Shown here: one piece after another, positions 1 to 12,358 of the stretch | How the letters are laid out: each line of letters opens with the position of its first letter | How positions within the stretch are numbered: the first letter of the stretch is position 1 | Assembly (NCBI RefSeq): GCF_947623445.1 | Contig: NC_135241.1 | Span: 23,376,501-23,440,500 of the forward strand | Source: Clavelina lepadiformis | Taxonomy: Eukaryota; Chordata; Ascidiacea; Aplousobranchia; Clavelinidae | Length of the DNA: 64,000 nt | Direction of reading: 5' to 3' | The notes under the pieces: generated by a model | Told to the model about the DNA's origin: nothing | Seen by the model: only the letters and a program-made list of their open reading frames with translations | Database searches by the model: none | Translations under genes and position numbers: made by a program

Positions 1-252
1 TTTATTTTCAGGGAACACCTTTTAGTTGCTTAAAGTTTGCTCAGCAAAAAGTTAATGCGATATTAAACTAATTACCACAGCTTATATTTTCAAGTCACTT
101 ATAACTCATTAAACTTGCACTGAAGCAGATTTTTCCAACTGAAACCGCACGCTTGTCATAAGTTCACTGAACAATATAAGTACGATTTATGGAAAGATCA
201 TTTAAGCAAGATTAAGATATCAACTCATTAAGTGGCATTTTCTTGTTTAAAA

Positions 253-572
253 CAGTGGTTCACAACTGCAGGTCTGCGTAAACTTTTTGCCAGTTCGCAA
301 AGTATCTTACTTTCTGCCAAGCTAGTATTAATATGGACTCATAAGCATTGCAAAGTTGTTACTCCCTGAAAAACTCATTTCACGGCTGTCAGATTCACAG
401 CAGTAAAACTGGCGTATCTCGCCTTTGTTGATACCGCAAACGCAACAACAACTTTGGTTAACAAAAATGTGACACATATATGTTGTATTAACTACGATCT
501 TTTGTTGCCGGTCAGTAAACATTTTTTTTAATCTGTACCGGTCCTCCGGTGTAGAAAGGTTGGAAACCACTG
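253..572. mobile_element. hAT-type MITE with intact 8-bp target duplication
   Basis: This is a 320-bp non-autonomous element. The left end reads CAGTGGTTCACAAC and the right end, reverse-complemented, reads CAGTGGTTTCCAAC, which is the typical hAT terminal inverted repeat. It is flanked by a perfect 8-bp duplication, GTTTAAAA at 245-252 and 573-580, as hAT transposases make. No transposase reading frame is present. A short minus-strand open frame inside it is fortuitous. It lies downstream of the 3' end of dioxygenase copy A. Confidence 0.85.
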
Positions 573-651
573 GTTTAAAAGAATAACGATTTCAAATAGC
601 ATCATTTTACAAACACCTCCACTTGCTTTTGATGATAAAGATTCATTCATC

Positions 652-657
652 TTTATT
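652..657 (-). promoter_or_regulatory. possible polyadenylation signal of dioxygenase copy A
   Basis: An AATAAA hexamer reads on the minus strand about 170 bp past the stop codon of copy A. The position is plausible for a 3' UTR end. The hexamer is common in AT-rich DNA, so this is weak support. Confidence 0.25.
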
Positions 658-828
658 AATTTTAAATATTGTCTCAAGTGATATTTTAGAGTCCATTACA
701 GGGAGAATGTTCAATGAAATGAAGGTTTTGCATATTCTTTTTATACACCTTTGACAACAACAACAACAAACAATTCACCATTAAAAGAATTATTAACGTG
801 GATTTTCTGGGAAATCTGCAGGCTCACT

Positions 829-3800
829 TCACATTGAAGAATTGTTGCCTACTTTTGGCGGAATGACGTCATAACCAAGCTTCCTTCCAAGAACTAGATA
901 TTTGCTCTTGACATGATCCAGACGCAAGTAGGTTCCCTATTATCATAATTAGAAATATTATGTAATCACTTTTATAAAAGTATTGTTAATAAAGCAATTT
1001 TGTGGACATGGGAACGGATACTAAAAGCTTACTACACTCGTCTGAGGTGTGTCCGAGTTACAATTAAACCACTTACTCGTAAATGACGGACACCGCCATT
1101 GCTTTTGTAAGCGTCTCTGGCGTGCACCATTCTTCTGTTATTGAAAATTATCATATCTCCAGCGGAAAGTTTAAATTTGTACTAGAAATTGGAAGAATAT
1201 TCACAAATGCCCCGAACAATGCATGGTTAATAAAGTGGGGCACATACCATAGAATAGAGTGTGTAATAAGTCTAGTGGTCGTAATGTGTCGACACCTGTA
1301 ATTCTTTTCTCCGTATTATCTCCATCATTTTGTTATGGGCTTTATAATATCTTTCCACATCTCTCTCACGAACTTGCAATGTTGAATGTGTTCCTGGCTG
1401 CCATACACAGCCGACTACCTTCAGAGATAAGTATCTGTTATCGCACGAGTCTTAATCCATGACCAATTTATTACCGTAAGTTCTCAGCATATGTTACCTT
1501 TCCAAAATAGTCCAAAGTAATGTGAGGTTTCTGGTGCTCCAAGTACACTGGTTCGATGCTGGTCGGATTATATTCCACTTGGCACCAAGTTGCCGGAACC
1601 TCAACAAATGTTTGAAAATCTTCCAGCGATTCTTTTCGCATAATTTCCACTGCCTCAAACATATCAACCATGGTGGAGTCTCCGCCGGTAACAACTGAAT
1701 CAAATCTTAAAATCAAAAGCATTTATAAACCTATTTTTGTTTTCATTCGGTAATTCCGATGCTTTATAAAATTTGATAATTTCCAATGATGATAAATCAT
1801 CTTACAAGCCTCAATAATGTTTTCTTGGTCTAAAGTTATGCGAAACTATATCTTTAGCTTTTACGAACCTGAATGCATGCAAAAGCAGTAATCCAGGAGC
1901 TGTTTCATAAGTGGGTTGGTCTTGATGTAGCGGAAGCGCTATTGGGAAATAAGAGCCGTTGTCAACTCCAGTGTCCATCACATTCCAAACCTTGTTTTCA
2001 AAATTTAAATGTCAAGAATCTTTGTTCGCAACATTTTTTGTCAATGCGTTTTGTGGTCATGTGCGAGCATGTTGACTTTGCATTATAAACAATAGACATC
2101 TTACCGATCCGAAACTGGTCTCTTCCAGTGTAGCAATTTTGCTGGCAACCTGATGAAGAAAAAGAACTTGTAAGTTATCTGTGTTTTTCAGTAAAATTTG
2201 ATCAATCCGACAACTTGTTTCTACTGTAATAAATAACGTTGAATGGTAAAAGAATCTTTTAGGTAAGGCGTTTAGTGTCAGTCTAGAATCTAGACTCTAA
2301 ATTATCGAACCTCTTTAATGCTCTTTTCCTCTCTCGGAACATTCTTTAAGAGACACATTCCTTCCTCTATAACATGCTTAAGCCACCTGTGTTTCAAGCT
2401 TATAGTTGATACTGTCGTTAGTCAAAACCACTGCAGAACAATGCAGACTAAATTTGCAAGGAACTATCGTTTGATGCTTTCACGTAGAAGAATGATGATA
2501 CCGTCTATCACTTACTTGAAAGTTCCTCGATCAGAATCTTCTAGAATTTCTTCGAAATCTACTTCAGGTGGAACCTTCTCCCTTCCGCTCCTCAAATGTT
2601 TGCTAATGACGTCACGTTCATTGACCTTGCACTCCAAACACGCGTCACAATAGCACTTTTGTCTCAACCAATCGGCGTCATGCTCAGTTACATGATTTTG
2701 AAAGAGCTCTTTCTCGAATATTACGTGAAGTTTGCGTCCTAAATCGGTGACATAATTTTCGTTAGATTTCATAGGTTGCCAAAACCAATATTATATGGCG
2801 ATTGTGATAGTTAATTGTAATAAGCTATATAATTGGCATTTTAATAAGCGATTGTGTGTTCTCCAGTTAGATGAAATGTAATATTTAGACAGCTGTGTTA
2901 TACTTTATTAATCCTGTTATTCAAACATTGTATCCCTAAACCGACATATTGACCTAGTTTATGAGTATTTTCAAGTAGCGTCGCATTTTAGAGTGTATGA
3001 AGTTGGATGGTGCTTGTGGTAAAAAGCCTCGGTGATGTAGAATATATTACATTTTTTGTTATGATTGTAAAAAAGCGATCTTTACGTAGCACGATGAAAA
3101 TGACATGTTTTTCGCTGATTGGCTGTTATATAGCGATATAAAAACTTTGGCTTGATTCAAACATGAGTCTTTTCTCTTTTGCCCTTCTGGCTTATTCATT
3201 ATTCAATTCAGCTCTATTCGGATTAGAAAATGGATATGAAATTGTTTCTGATGTGACTACCACTATATTTTGGTTAATATAACAATTTAGACTTTATGAA
3301 TGTTGCGCTGACTTAAAGAAACGAATCAGAGCATATGCAACAGAGTCAAAGATAAAATAGTCAAGGAGTTCTAAAAGAAAGACTGAAGCCTTTGGCTTTA
3401 GGGCTTGGGCCAAATTAAAACAATCACATCGCCATCCCCACAATCAAAAGAACAAAATTTTCTAAAAGCTTACAGGCAACAGACCAACAAACATAACATA
3501 CCTTCATCGGTAATCTTCACTTCGTCATAGGCCAAGTCCGGGGAAAACGAAGGAATGTCAATTTTGTAATCAAATGTCACAGTTGGTTTGCATCTGACGC
3601 ATTTGCAGTGGAATCGAATCCATTTTGCGTGAAACCTGCAAAAAATTATTCTTTTACAACCAGGCTGTATCCCATCGGAGGTAAAAATAGCAATGACTGT
3701 AATAGACAGTGTAATGAACATTAGTGGTACATAACAAGGGCGGTAACCATTTTTTCCATTTCTACTATTGTTTTAAAAGTTTTTGATCGTTTGGGCAATA

Positions 3801-4206
3801 GTACCGTATTCAATATAATTGAATGGTTTATCATTAAAATTTCTCGGAATATTTTTCAGCTTACAAAAACAGGATTATACCGGCGTTGGAATTAAGATCC
3901 GGATTCATGTCGAAAAGAGCTATTGTTAAATCACAGAAATGAAAACACTGGTTACGTCGTCCATCGTTACCATAAACGTTACCATAAACCATCGTTACCC
4001 ATAAACGCATTTTCTATGTCTGTGATTTTCCATTACCATTATTGTCATTACCGCCACTTTTTAGCGCACCATCCGGTCTTCCAGCACATTTTGTTTATTT
4101 AATGCATTTGTTAAAATTTCAGCACAAACCTGCTGATATGATCGTCACTCCAACGTATTTCCAGAATATTCTTTTCATGCAAGATTTGGAAATTCTTTAT
4201 CGACAT
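829..4206 (-). CDS. BBOX1/TMLHE-like 2-oxoglutarate dioxygenase, copy A (9 exons)
   Basis: Exons (minus): 4206-4130, 3635-3502, 2738-2516, 2386-2311, 2149-2105, 1990-1869, 1705-1296, 1181-1077, 936-829. Family role: hydroxylation of gamma-butyrobetaine or trimethyllysine in carnitine synthesis, using Fe(II) and 2-oxoglutarate. The start ATG opens a peptide with LEIRWSDDH, the N-terminal GBBH-like domain. Zinc ligands are C-K-C-x2-C in exon 2 and a His in exon 3. The iron site is LPLHQDQP (HxD) in exon 6 and VHAR in exon 8, with the 2OG-binding Arg in VRHLR. Exon 9 ends the fold with GTYLRLDHV and a TGA stop. Exon 7 contains tandem TAA TAA (from 1473 down) and is 1 nt longer than in copy C. 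The copy is therefore either broken there or removes a 40-nt GT-AG segment (1474-1435). The frame is open again afterwards for about 90 codons. Expression and function are uncertain. Confidence 0.75.
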
Positions 4207-6659
4207 ATTACAGGTAAACCTTCCTTCACTGTATGACTAATTATGTCTGCAACATTTCATAGTCAGTGAAAAATGCTTAAGTCTGTTTACTAAAAAAACG
4301 AAGGCAATATATTATTCTCTAAACCAGCGTGTTCCAACTGCAGGCCAAGTCCTTTTGTTTGGATTGCAAACATTTGTATGAGAGAAACAGAATTTGTGTG
4401 AGGGAAACAAAATTTGTATGAGAGAATAAAGAGGAAACGTGATCTGGTTTTTAGAATCTGGTAAGCATACATTGGTAATCAAGTTCCGACACCAAATGAA
4501 AGATAAAGTGGACACTGGCTATCATAAATTATTCCCTCAAACATGATAATTGTTTATTTACGATCAAGAACTCGTAGCATAGCCCAGTGCGTTTCAACCA
4601 TCTTTCAGTAATGGCTGCTAACATTTTGTAGAGGCCCACTAATCTAAATGACTAAACTTATGCTCAAAATATCGTTTAGTCATCTATCACAAACGATTCA
4701 ATTCAAAACCAATCTTCTTCAAACAATGTGTTTACACTAGCCTTTAGGTTCACAATTACCCCACCTCAGAATAACAGAATATCCCAGTAACCACTAAGTT
4801 AAATACGTGGAACCTGTTCTTTGATAATCCATGGAGAAAATAAACTAATCATTGAATCAGAAGTATGGTTTGCGATATCTGTGCGTAATATTAAACCTTG
4901 AGTTTTCTTCTTCATGTAAGGCAGCTTTATCATTGCCTAAGACATCCAATGCAAGTCTGGTAACATCGGCAAAAAACAATTTTCAGATATTTAAAATATG
5001 CTACACTTTCTGTGAAAGCACAATTCATGGGGACCTGCTGATAAAACAATGTCCCATGCCAATGAAACGTTTTTCCAATGTCAATATGACAAAGCCCCAA
5101 GTTGAAAAGGGAAAATCCAAATGAATTCTTTCTCATTAAAACACTTTTACCTCAAGCAATAAATTAAAAAACTGCTCCACACATCGTTCATTTAGCGACC
5201 TGTTTTCGTACAACAAGGCTTTGTATCTGTGTTGACTGTTTCATGCTTAATTTGTTGGACTTGATTGATTTGAAATATTTATGGTACATCACATGCTGCG
5301 TCGTTGTGTAACGCGTCCGGTATTGCCGTTTTCCGTGACTAATTACTGTTATTGGTTTTCATGCGCTTCCTTTCTCCAAAAAGAAGCTCCTTTATCTCAC
5401 TATTTATTGCCATTATGTTGATTCAATTTTAACCCTGCCCAAAACATGTTAGGTATTTCGTTATATAAATAAATATGTCTGCGCTCATTGTCCTGGTTGC
5501 AATCTTTTGTTAAAGCAAAAAAGTTCCAACAATTCTCATCAGGCCACCAACTGCATCCTTTCTCTTTACTTTATTAATGTCCAATCCACGCACTAAACAT
5601 GCAATGCAACTATGTTTTGCAGTTATTGCGGCATACAAAGCAGCGAAGTTAACCTGATGATGAAACTCATGCAAGTTCTTCGCGCACAGTGTGACTTTAA
5701 TCATGTCATGACATCAGCTGTTCGTTTGCCCTGTAGCGTCATACGTTTTGTTCCGCTTGAGCAAACATCTTTGGCCTTTTGTCCTTTATGTGCAAACAAT
5801 TGTGGAGCTATTGTTAAGTTCACTTTGTTATATTAGACCAGTGACAATTGCCGCCACAGATTCTCAGGTTTGCCGCGAATCTTTTTGGAATTTTGGAAAA
5901 GAACTGTATAAATATTTGAAATAAGGCATGCAGACAAGCATATGCGACTTAACCCTATTTTCACTAGGTGTGGCCTCCCCTGCACACAGTCACAGCAAAA
6001 AGTGGCGTACAGTTGCATTGTTTGCTGTAGAAACTTGAAATTTGGTGACTTTTCCTAAAAAATGTTCAGCTATCTGTCCATGTTTGTTTTATAAAGTTGG
6101 ATTTTGTAATTTTTAAGATTTTGTCATATTTTCATAATTTTGCTCCCTCTCCGCATTGAAGCGTATCGTTTTCGTTTACTCGTTTACGCACCACTAACTC
6201 GACTAACTATTCTCTTGCGTTCTCTTTACGCGGTCAGCTGGCTTTCCGCACAGCGGGGGCGCGGCTTAACAAGAAAAAATTCTAGAAATGTATCTCTTTT
6301 ACCAATACTTAACTTACACTAACTTCACTTTCTTTAGTTTTACAATTATGATGTATACAGGAAGCCAGATGTGTTTGCTACTAACCTGTAAAACTCCGAT
6401 CAGTTTACAACGTATAGTTTTCGAGTAATTAACGATTGAAAATGTGTGTGCAGTGTCGGCCACACCTAGTTAAAATCGTAAAGTCGCGAGCCCGGTCTGG
6501 ATTAAAAGCGTTCTAACTGCTTCAATATCTGATAAATAAGCACATGTGACGATGAAACCAATTATGGCATTGCCGATGGAGTAGGGTAATTGCCACGTCA
6601 TAATAGGGCTGCTATGTTAGAATTAAACGTGTACCTTTCATCCTGTTAATTCTGCACAC
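4207..6659. other. 5' flank of copy A; no further gene seen
   Basis: No exon series or conserved protein is visible. The interval 5748-5810 resembles DNA about 440 bp upstream of the start codons of copies B and C: GTTCCGCTTGA followed by a stretch ending CAAACAATTGTGG. The duplicated unit therefore included upstream DNA, and about 1.1 kb of extra sequence now separates this block from the copy A start. At 4325-4515 the ends weakly resemble hAT termini, but no target duplication is evident. Confidence 0.4.
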
Positions 6660-6660
6660 C

Positions 6661-6724
6661 GCCCGGTTGGTGTAGTGGTATTATCCTGCGGCGAGGGAGA
6701 CCTGGCCTCGATTCCCGGTCGATT
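6661..6724 (+). repeat. tRNA-like (SINE-type) promoter remnant
   Basis: GGTTGGTGTAGTGGTA resembles a tRNA A box and its D arm. About 30 bp later GGCCTCGATTCCCGG resembles a B box and its T arm. The acceptor stem does not pair and no CCA-adjacent stem is visible. This is more likely a decayed tRNA-derived SINE head or pseudo-tRNA than a working tRNA gene. It lies just upstream of a hAT terminus. Confidence 0.35.
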
Positions 6725-6778
6725 AAATCAACACAGTGTTGTCAATGGCCCGCCACCGCTGCAACATTATCTTTGAGA

Positions 6779-8799
6779 CTGTGGTTCCCAAACTGTAAAG
6801 AATGTTTAACTATTTTAAAGGTTTTATTTATTCAGAGCTCAGTTTATATAATCCTAAATATCAAGTTAATTATGGAAAAGTATTTTGATAAAGCTAGTAG
6901 ATCCAAACAAAAAGAGACAACACAGCAAAAGCATAAGCGTAAATATAAAGAAGAATACGTTCAGTACGGGTTTATTGCTTCAGGACCCGAAGATAACCAA
7001 CAACCTCTCTGCATTATCTGCAATAAAGCCTTATCTAATGAGTCGCTTGTTCCCAGTAAGCTTAGCAGACATTTGGAGAAAAATCATCCAACATTTCAGA
7101 ATAAACCAAAAGGATATTTTGCGAACCTGAAGTCCCAAACAAACAAGCAGGCAAAGATCATGAATAGCTACCTCAAGCTGCCGGAAAAAAGATTGATTGC
7201 AAGTTACAAACTAGCTCACTTGTTGGCGAAACGTAAAAAAGCACATACGGATGCAGAATCAGTAATTGGACCAGCATTAGCCATTGTTGTTGAAGAAATG
7301 CTTGGTACTGCTGCCGCCGAAAAAGTTAGAGGAGTTCCGTTGTCAGATAACACAATTTCACGAAGGATAGAAGAGCTATCCTCAGATTTAAAGGATCAAG
7401 TTCGCGAACACTCTGTTGCTACAGACAACAAGCTGTCTGTACTATGGTCTTTACAAGTTGACGAATCTACTGACAGAACTGGGAAATCTCATCTGCTGGC
7501 TTTTATTCGCTGCATTAACAATGAAACATTGGAAAATGAATGTTTGTTTTGCAAAGAATTGAAGAGCACAACCAACGGAGAAGACATATTCAAATTGGTA
7601 GATGAAAATATTTTGCTTTCTGAGTTGTAATGGAGTAAATGTGTGAGCGTTTGTACTGATGGTTGTCCTTCAATGCGGGGGGAAATAAAGGATTTGTGGC
7701 ATACGTGCTTCATAAAAATTCGAACGTGATAGTTGTACATTGCATGATCCATAGAGAAGCTCTTGTAGCTTAATCTATGCCTGCAGATTTAAAAGAAGTT
7801 ATGGATCAAGCAAGCCATGTGGTAAACTACATTAAATCTCGGCCGCTACAAAATCGACTCTTTTCTCAGCTTTGTAAAGCCATGGATTGAGAGTACAGGG
7901 GTCTGCTGTATCACACTGAGGTACGATGGCTTCCTAAAGGATAGGTGTTAAAGCGCATGGTGCATTTGAAAACTCAAGTTTATTTCTTTCATGGAAAATC
8001 AAAGAAAAGACTTTGCATTTTCTCTTCTAGATGAAAGTTGGTGGGTGAAAGTTCTGTTTCTTTCTGACTTGTTTGATAAACTGAACAGTTTGAATTCTAG
8101 TCTCCAAGATCCAACTGAAAATATTATTACAGCAACATCAAAACTACGATCATTAGACGAAAAGTTGACGTTGTGGAAAACCAAGGTCTCCAAGAAAGTA
8201 TTTGATTCGTTCCCCGCTCTTAACTAATCAACTCATAAACAAGAAATCATTCCGCAAATCATGAGCACATTGTCTGGACTTCAGCTTGCACTGCAACATT
8301 ACTTCCCAGAATTTGCTGTTAACAACTTTAGATGGGTAGTTAATTCATTTGGAAGGAATGAATCAAGCAATCTTTCTGCAGAAGAAGAAGAAGAACATGT
8401 CAGTGATTTAAGAAACGACCCGTTTTTTCTGTTTCCACAAAAATTTGGATGAGTTTTGGCTGTCTGCTTCCAAATCCTATTCCATGATCGGTGCAAAAGC
8501 AATCAAAATTATTTTGCCATTTGCATCTTCATGGCTATGTGAACATGGTATTTCTGTTTTGACTGAAATTGAAAGCTGTAAACGAGAGAGACTGCTTGGA
8601 ATTGACGACGAAATGCGGGTATTTTTGTCAACAATGCAACCTCGTTTCAGTCGTATATGTTCGTATAACAAAGCACATCCATCGCATTAACACGTAAAAT
8701 TAAATTTTTTAAAGCAACTTTTCTTCTCTTGTAAGTGTGCCGCGAGCGTTTTAAAATTTTTCTAGTGTGCCACAAGCTGAAAAAGTTTGGGAACCACTG
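6779..8799 (+). mobile_element. decayed autonomous hAT transposon
   Basis: The left end is CTGTGGTTCCCAAACT. The right end, reverse-complemented, is CAGTGGTTCCCAAACT, so a ~16-bp terminal inverted repeat differs at one base. The body carries a broken ZBED-type hAT transposase on the same strand. The 8-bp flanks (6771-6778 and 8800-8807) do not match, so the target duplication has decayed or the ends have been rearranged. Confidence 0.8.
6872..8690 (+). pseudogene. hAT transposase (ZBED5/FAM200-like), frameshifted
   Basis: The best start is the ATG at 6872. The first open frame runs to 7630 and gives about 253 residues. It includes a BED-type zinc finger (CIIC then HLEKNH, about residues 46-68) and the start of the RNaseH-like domain, with the LQVDESTD motif that carries the first catalytic Asp in this family. 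Beyond 7630 the match continues in other frames. Examples are the VCTDG-like motif near 7650, a helical stretch at 7991-8227, and a C-terminal dimerisation-like piece ending near 8690 with LLGIDDEMRVFLS. Several frameshifts and stops separate these parts, so no active enzyme is made from this copy. Confidence 0.8.
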
Positions 8800-10716
8800 C
8801 ATTAGACTATCATTGCGTCATTACACCTCCTTCAGCACAACAGTCTGTCAGGCTAAAACCTATCCGTTCCATTCGTGAGCGACGGGCGTCTTAGTAATAT
8901 GTCGATGTTTTCATTTTCAAATGAAATCGTGACCATACGATGTGAACACTCAGCTTTGGATCACATAAATCGAAATGTTACTCGTGGGTTAAAATGTTAA
9001 ATTTTTTTCTTTCGTCCGCTGTAGGTCGCGCAATGCATAGCATCTGCTTCAGCAATGTTCGTGTACAGTAGTATCCAGGTTAACTTTGCACTTGCATCAT
9101 GACAAAGTTCGAAAAAATGTTTCACATAATTTAGGTTCAATTTTTTTCAAACGTTTATTGGTACTTACAGTAAATCAATAAACCATAATTTGCAAAGCTG
9201 TAGATATTAATTTTGTTACTAAAATGAAGCTCGTACGGATGGTGTGATGCCAGTAATTTCTTTCTCCCTGCCAGCCTACCTTTGTCATCTTTGGCCTAAC
9301 AAGAATTTTCGCACGACTTACTTGACGATATTTCACTAATTGCTACGTAGCGAACCGTCTTTGACGATTTCGAGTCTTTAATTGCTTCAGAACGTGTGTT
9401 CCCTGATCAATTACGTTTTTCCGTTTTGATGTTTTTTCTTGAAATTGTCATCGAAAATGGTTCAATGAGGATGCCAATCAATCATCATTGCTCAACCCAT
9501 TGCTTCTTGGTGTCGTGCTTGCAGAATGCAGAAGATAAACTTAACCTATATATGACAGACCCATTCTTTCATCACATTTCAACCCATGAATAGCGACTTA
9601 ATAACATGTCATGTGCCTATACTATACATATAGTTTGACTTAAATTTACTAAACGGCGTATTTGCAAAACTAACTTTATTTGGGTCTTAAGTTTTTAACA
9701 TCATTTTTTTTCTGTTAAACCAAAGTCGCCTCGTGAGGGTGGTTTTCGTCTGTAGAGCGGGACGAAGCTACTTTGCACCATATATTTAGATTAAAAGAAC
9801 AGCTAATACAAAGAATTGAACTGTAGAAAGAATTCGTGTACATAAACGCTCAGTAGAATGCTGAGCAGCATACAAAAATTTAACAAACAAACACCTTGCC
9901 ATGGTTAATACAAATAACTTAGGTCATCGAACAAGGTAATTAATTGATTACAATTAACGAGGAAGCAATTACAAATACGTTGACAGGTAATTCCCCTGAT
10001 GTAATGACACAGTTCAACTTCCTAAATCCATTACAGCCTATAGTATATTTACTTATTAAACAACTGAAATTTTTAAACACGATTTGTGGAGAATATGTTG
10101 ATTAATATTTTTAAACGTAAGGCATTTTTATTAAATGTTTGAAGTCTGTTTGTGAATGATCTGCATTTTGTTTTGTATTAAATGGAATTCTATTGCTTTG
10201 TTTATTTTTGTTCATTAACTATGGGGAGCGAAAGTTACGATGTTAAAGTACGTACGATGCGAAAGTTACGATGTAGAGACAAACTTCTGCATATATGCCC
10301 CTTGATTCCTTTTAGCCCCAGGCCCGCCGCGGTCTTAATCCGGCTCTGGTTTAGCACAGTGGTAACTGACAAGAATCACGAAATGTTCGTGATTACCTGA
10401 ACAAACTCAATTTTTACCAACACTTACGTAACCTACTTCTTCGGCAACCAAGTTTACTTCAAAGAATTCTGGACCAGGACAGATAAAGCGTGGACGTGCC
10501 GTTAATGTGAACTTTTAGCTCATGGTTCTCTTCCTTGCTGTTAAGGTGAAAGAATGCCGACGCTGCTTTGGTTTTGCTAAGTTTTTCTCTCCGTCTCTGA
10601 TGGTAAGCCGATAAATTAGTCCTGTCCTCTAGCCAAGGGATCCCTCCACTGTTTTCCACATCCTTGCCATTCTCTTGGTTAAAAGAGAAAAAACGGTCTC
10701 AAGTTACATTATATAA
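8800..10716. other. no confident gene; one weak orphan exon
   Basis: Nothing with recognisable protein similarity is visible over most of this interval. On the minus strand, 10432-10503 can be read as KFTLTARPRF then CPGPEFFEVN then VAEEVGY, ending at a good donor (AC|GTAAGT near 10431). This could be an isolated exon or relic of an unrecognised gene, but no partner exon was found. A different frame of the same DNA gives an open frame at 10459-10659 with no recognised homology. Confidence 0.2.
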
Positions 10717-10928
10717 CAAAACAATTCTGCTTGCTTTTGTAAAACAAGATTCGTCTTTACAAATTTTAAAAAACTTTTTTGTTCGGTATTTTAGAATCTA
10801 CTATTAGAAAAATGTTCAATGAAATGAAGGTTTTGCATTTAAATTTTTTACACCTTTGAAATTTTCAAAATATATTACCACTAAAATGGATTATTTTGTG
10901 GATTTTCTGCGGAATCTGTCCATTCACT

Positions 10929-11303
10929 TTACGTCGAAGAATTGTTGCCTACTTTTGGCGGAATGACGTCATAACCAAGCTTTCTTGCAAGAACGAGATA
11001 TTTCCTGTTGACATGATCCAGACGAAAGTAGGTTCCCTCTTATTATACTAAGTAAGGTAAGGCGTATAGAGTCAGTCCAGGCTATCTCTTTAATGCTCTT
11101 TTCCTCTCTTGGAAAATTCTTTATAATACACATTCTTTCCTCTATAATATGCTTTATCCACCTGCATTCAACATGTTTTTTTTTTAAATTATCTATGGCT
11201 ATTATCGCCCCAACTTGAATTAGTTTGATGCTTGCACGTAGCATGATGATGATATCGTCTCTCACTTATTTGAAAGTGTCTCGATCAGAATCAATAATAA
11301 ATC
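10929..11303 (-). pseudogene. gutted dioxygenase fragment (copy D)
   Basis: In minus-strand order it contains the last codons of exon 3 (DSDRDTFK, from about 11303), exon 4 (11161-11086, from WIKHIIEERMC to EEKSIKE) and exon 9 (11036-10929). Exons 5-8 are missing. The donor sites after exon 3 (GTAAGT to ATAAGT) and after exon 4 (GAG|GT to GAG|AT) are destroyed. Exon 9 keeps its open frame and ends in TAA instead of TGA. Flanking homology to the 3' flanks of copies A and C extends down to about 10720. The fragment abuts the left edge of the arm carrying copy B. It is a pseudogene left by deletion or rearrangement in the cluster. Confidence 0.85.
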
Positions 11304-11533
11304 ATTATTCAAGACATTGACAGTTTGGTTTTGGTACTTTAATGCTTGATGCTTAACTAGGCTATCAGGTGTTAATAAACGCGCTATCAATGGAGTCAGA
11401 TTAGCGAACAATCGATCAAACAATAATAACAACAACTTACAACGCCAACAATACGTAATGGGGCAAAACCAAAGAAGTATACGATTCGTCCCGATTGCGC
11501 TGAAGTGAAGCAATAGCATCATTCAGTGAAGTA

Positions 11534-12358
11534 CAGTCGAATCCGCTTAATTCGGACACCGGATAACCCGGACAACCGCTTTATTCGGCCAAAATGCTCG
11601 GGAACGGAACAAAAGTAAAAATTGAACGTAAAAAACTCCCGTTAATTCGGACAATTCTCCGCTTAATTCGGACACAGGTTCGCAGTTCCTATCGTTACAT
11701 CGTTAGGTTATGAAACAATAAACAGTACTTCGTTGGTTTTAACACAAGATGCAATTGCATTATGAGTGATTATGGTGAAACAATGACGATTGATGCGGTA
11801 ACAATCGACAATGAACTCATATAAGGCCATGCCAGCTTCATAGTCGCTTTTACTTCGGTACCATTGCGACCATCTTGTAGAACAGAATGGTACAGAAAAG
11901 TTTAGAAGAAAAAGTGAAAGTGCTCACTAAACTAAACGAAGAAAAAAATGAAGACGCTTCCTTGACAGTTCGGCAGTTAGCTGCGTTGGTGGGGATATCA
12001 AAACGTACTTTGCAAGATTGGCAGAAAAATGATGCAAATCTGCGTGAACAACGTGAAGAGACTATATGCTTCGTGGACGAGGTTTAAAGAGGAAGCGGCT
12101 CAGAATGTGCGTTTTATGCGTACTCATTTACTCATACTCTTGTGCGTTTTATGCGATCAGTGCCAATTACTGCAGTATAGCGCAGGTGCAATTCATTTAT
12201 TACGCAACAGTACAGTATTTTGAATGCGTTGTTTGCATTTACGCATGACCATGAAACGAACAATTGATTTTCCGCTTAATTTGGACAAAGCCGTTTCTCC
12301 GCTTAATTCGGCCAAAAGTGAGCGGAACCAAAGTGTCCGAATTAAGCGGAGTCGACTG
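11534..12358. mobile_element. pogo/Tigger element, internally deleted
   Basis: The ends are CAGTCGAATCCGCTTAATTC and, reverse-complemented on the right, CAGTCGACTCCGCTTAATTC. They are flanked by TA dinucleotides (11532-11533 and 12359-12360), the Tc1/mariner-class target duplication. Sub-terminal sequence repeats the TTCGG and GCTTAATTC words typical of Tigger. The only coding remnant is the N-terminal DNA-binding part of the transposase; the DDE catalytic domain is missing. Confidence 0.9.
11887..12087 (+). pseudogene. Tigger transposase N-terminus (HTH), truncated
   Basis: A 66-residue frame starts at MVQKSLEEKVKVL. It has the helix-turn-helix pattern LTVRQLAALVGISKRTLQDW (residues about 26-45) that pogo/CENP-B-type transposases use to bind their ends. 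The frame stops at TAA before any CENPB-type second domain or DDE triad. It would encode at most a DNA-binding fragment. Confidence 0.75.

Noticed and set aside
1083..1301. Plus-strand open frame of 72 residues
   Set aside because: It is antisense to exon 8 of dioxygenase copy A (1181-1077), and the minus-strand reading carries the conserved metal-binding residues.
4325..4515. Possible MITE with hAT-like ends
   Set aside because: Only one end (CCAACTGCAGG) resembles the 253-572 element, the other end is unconvincing, and no target duplication was seen.
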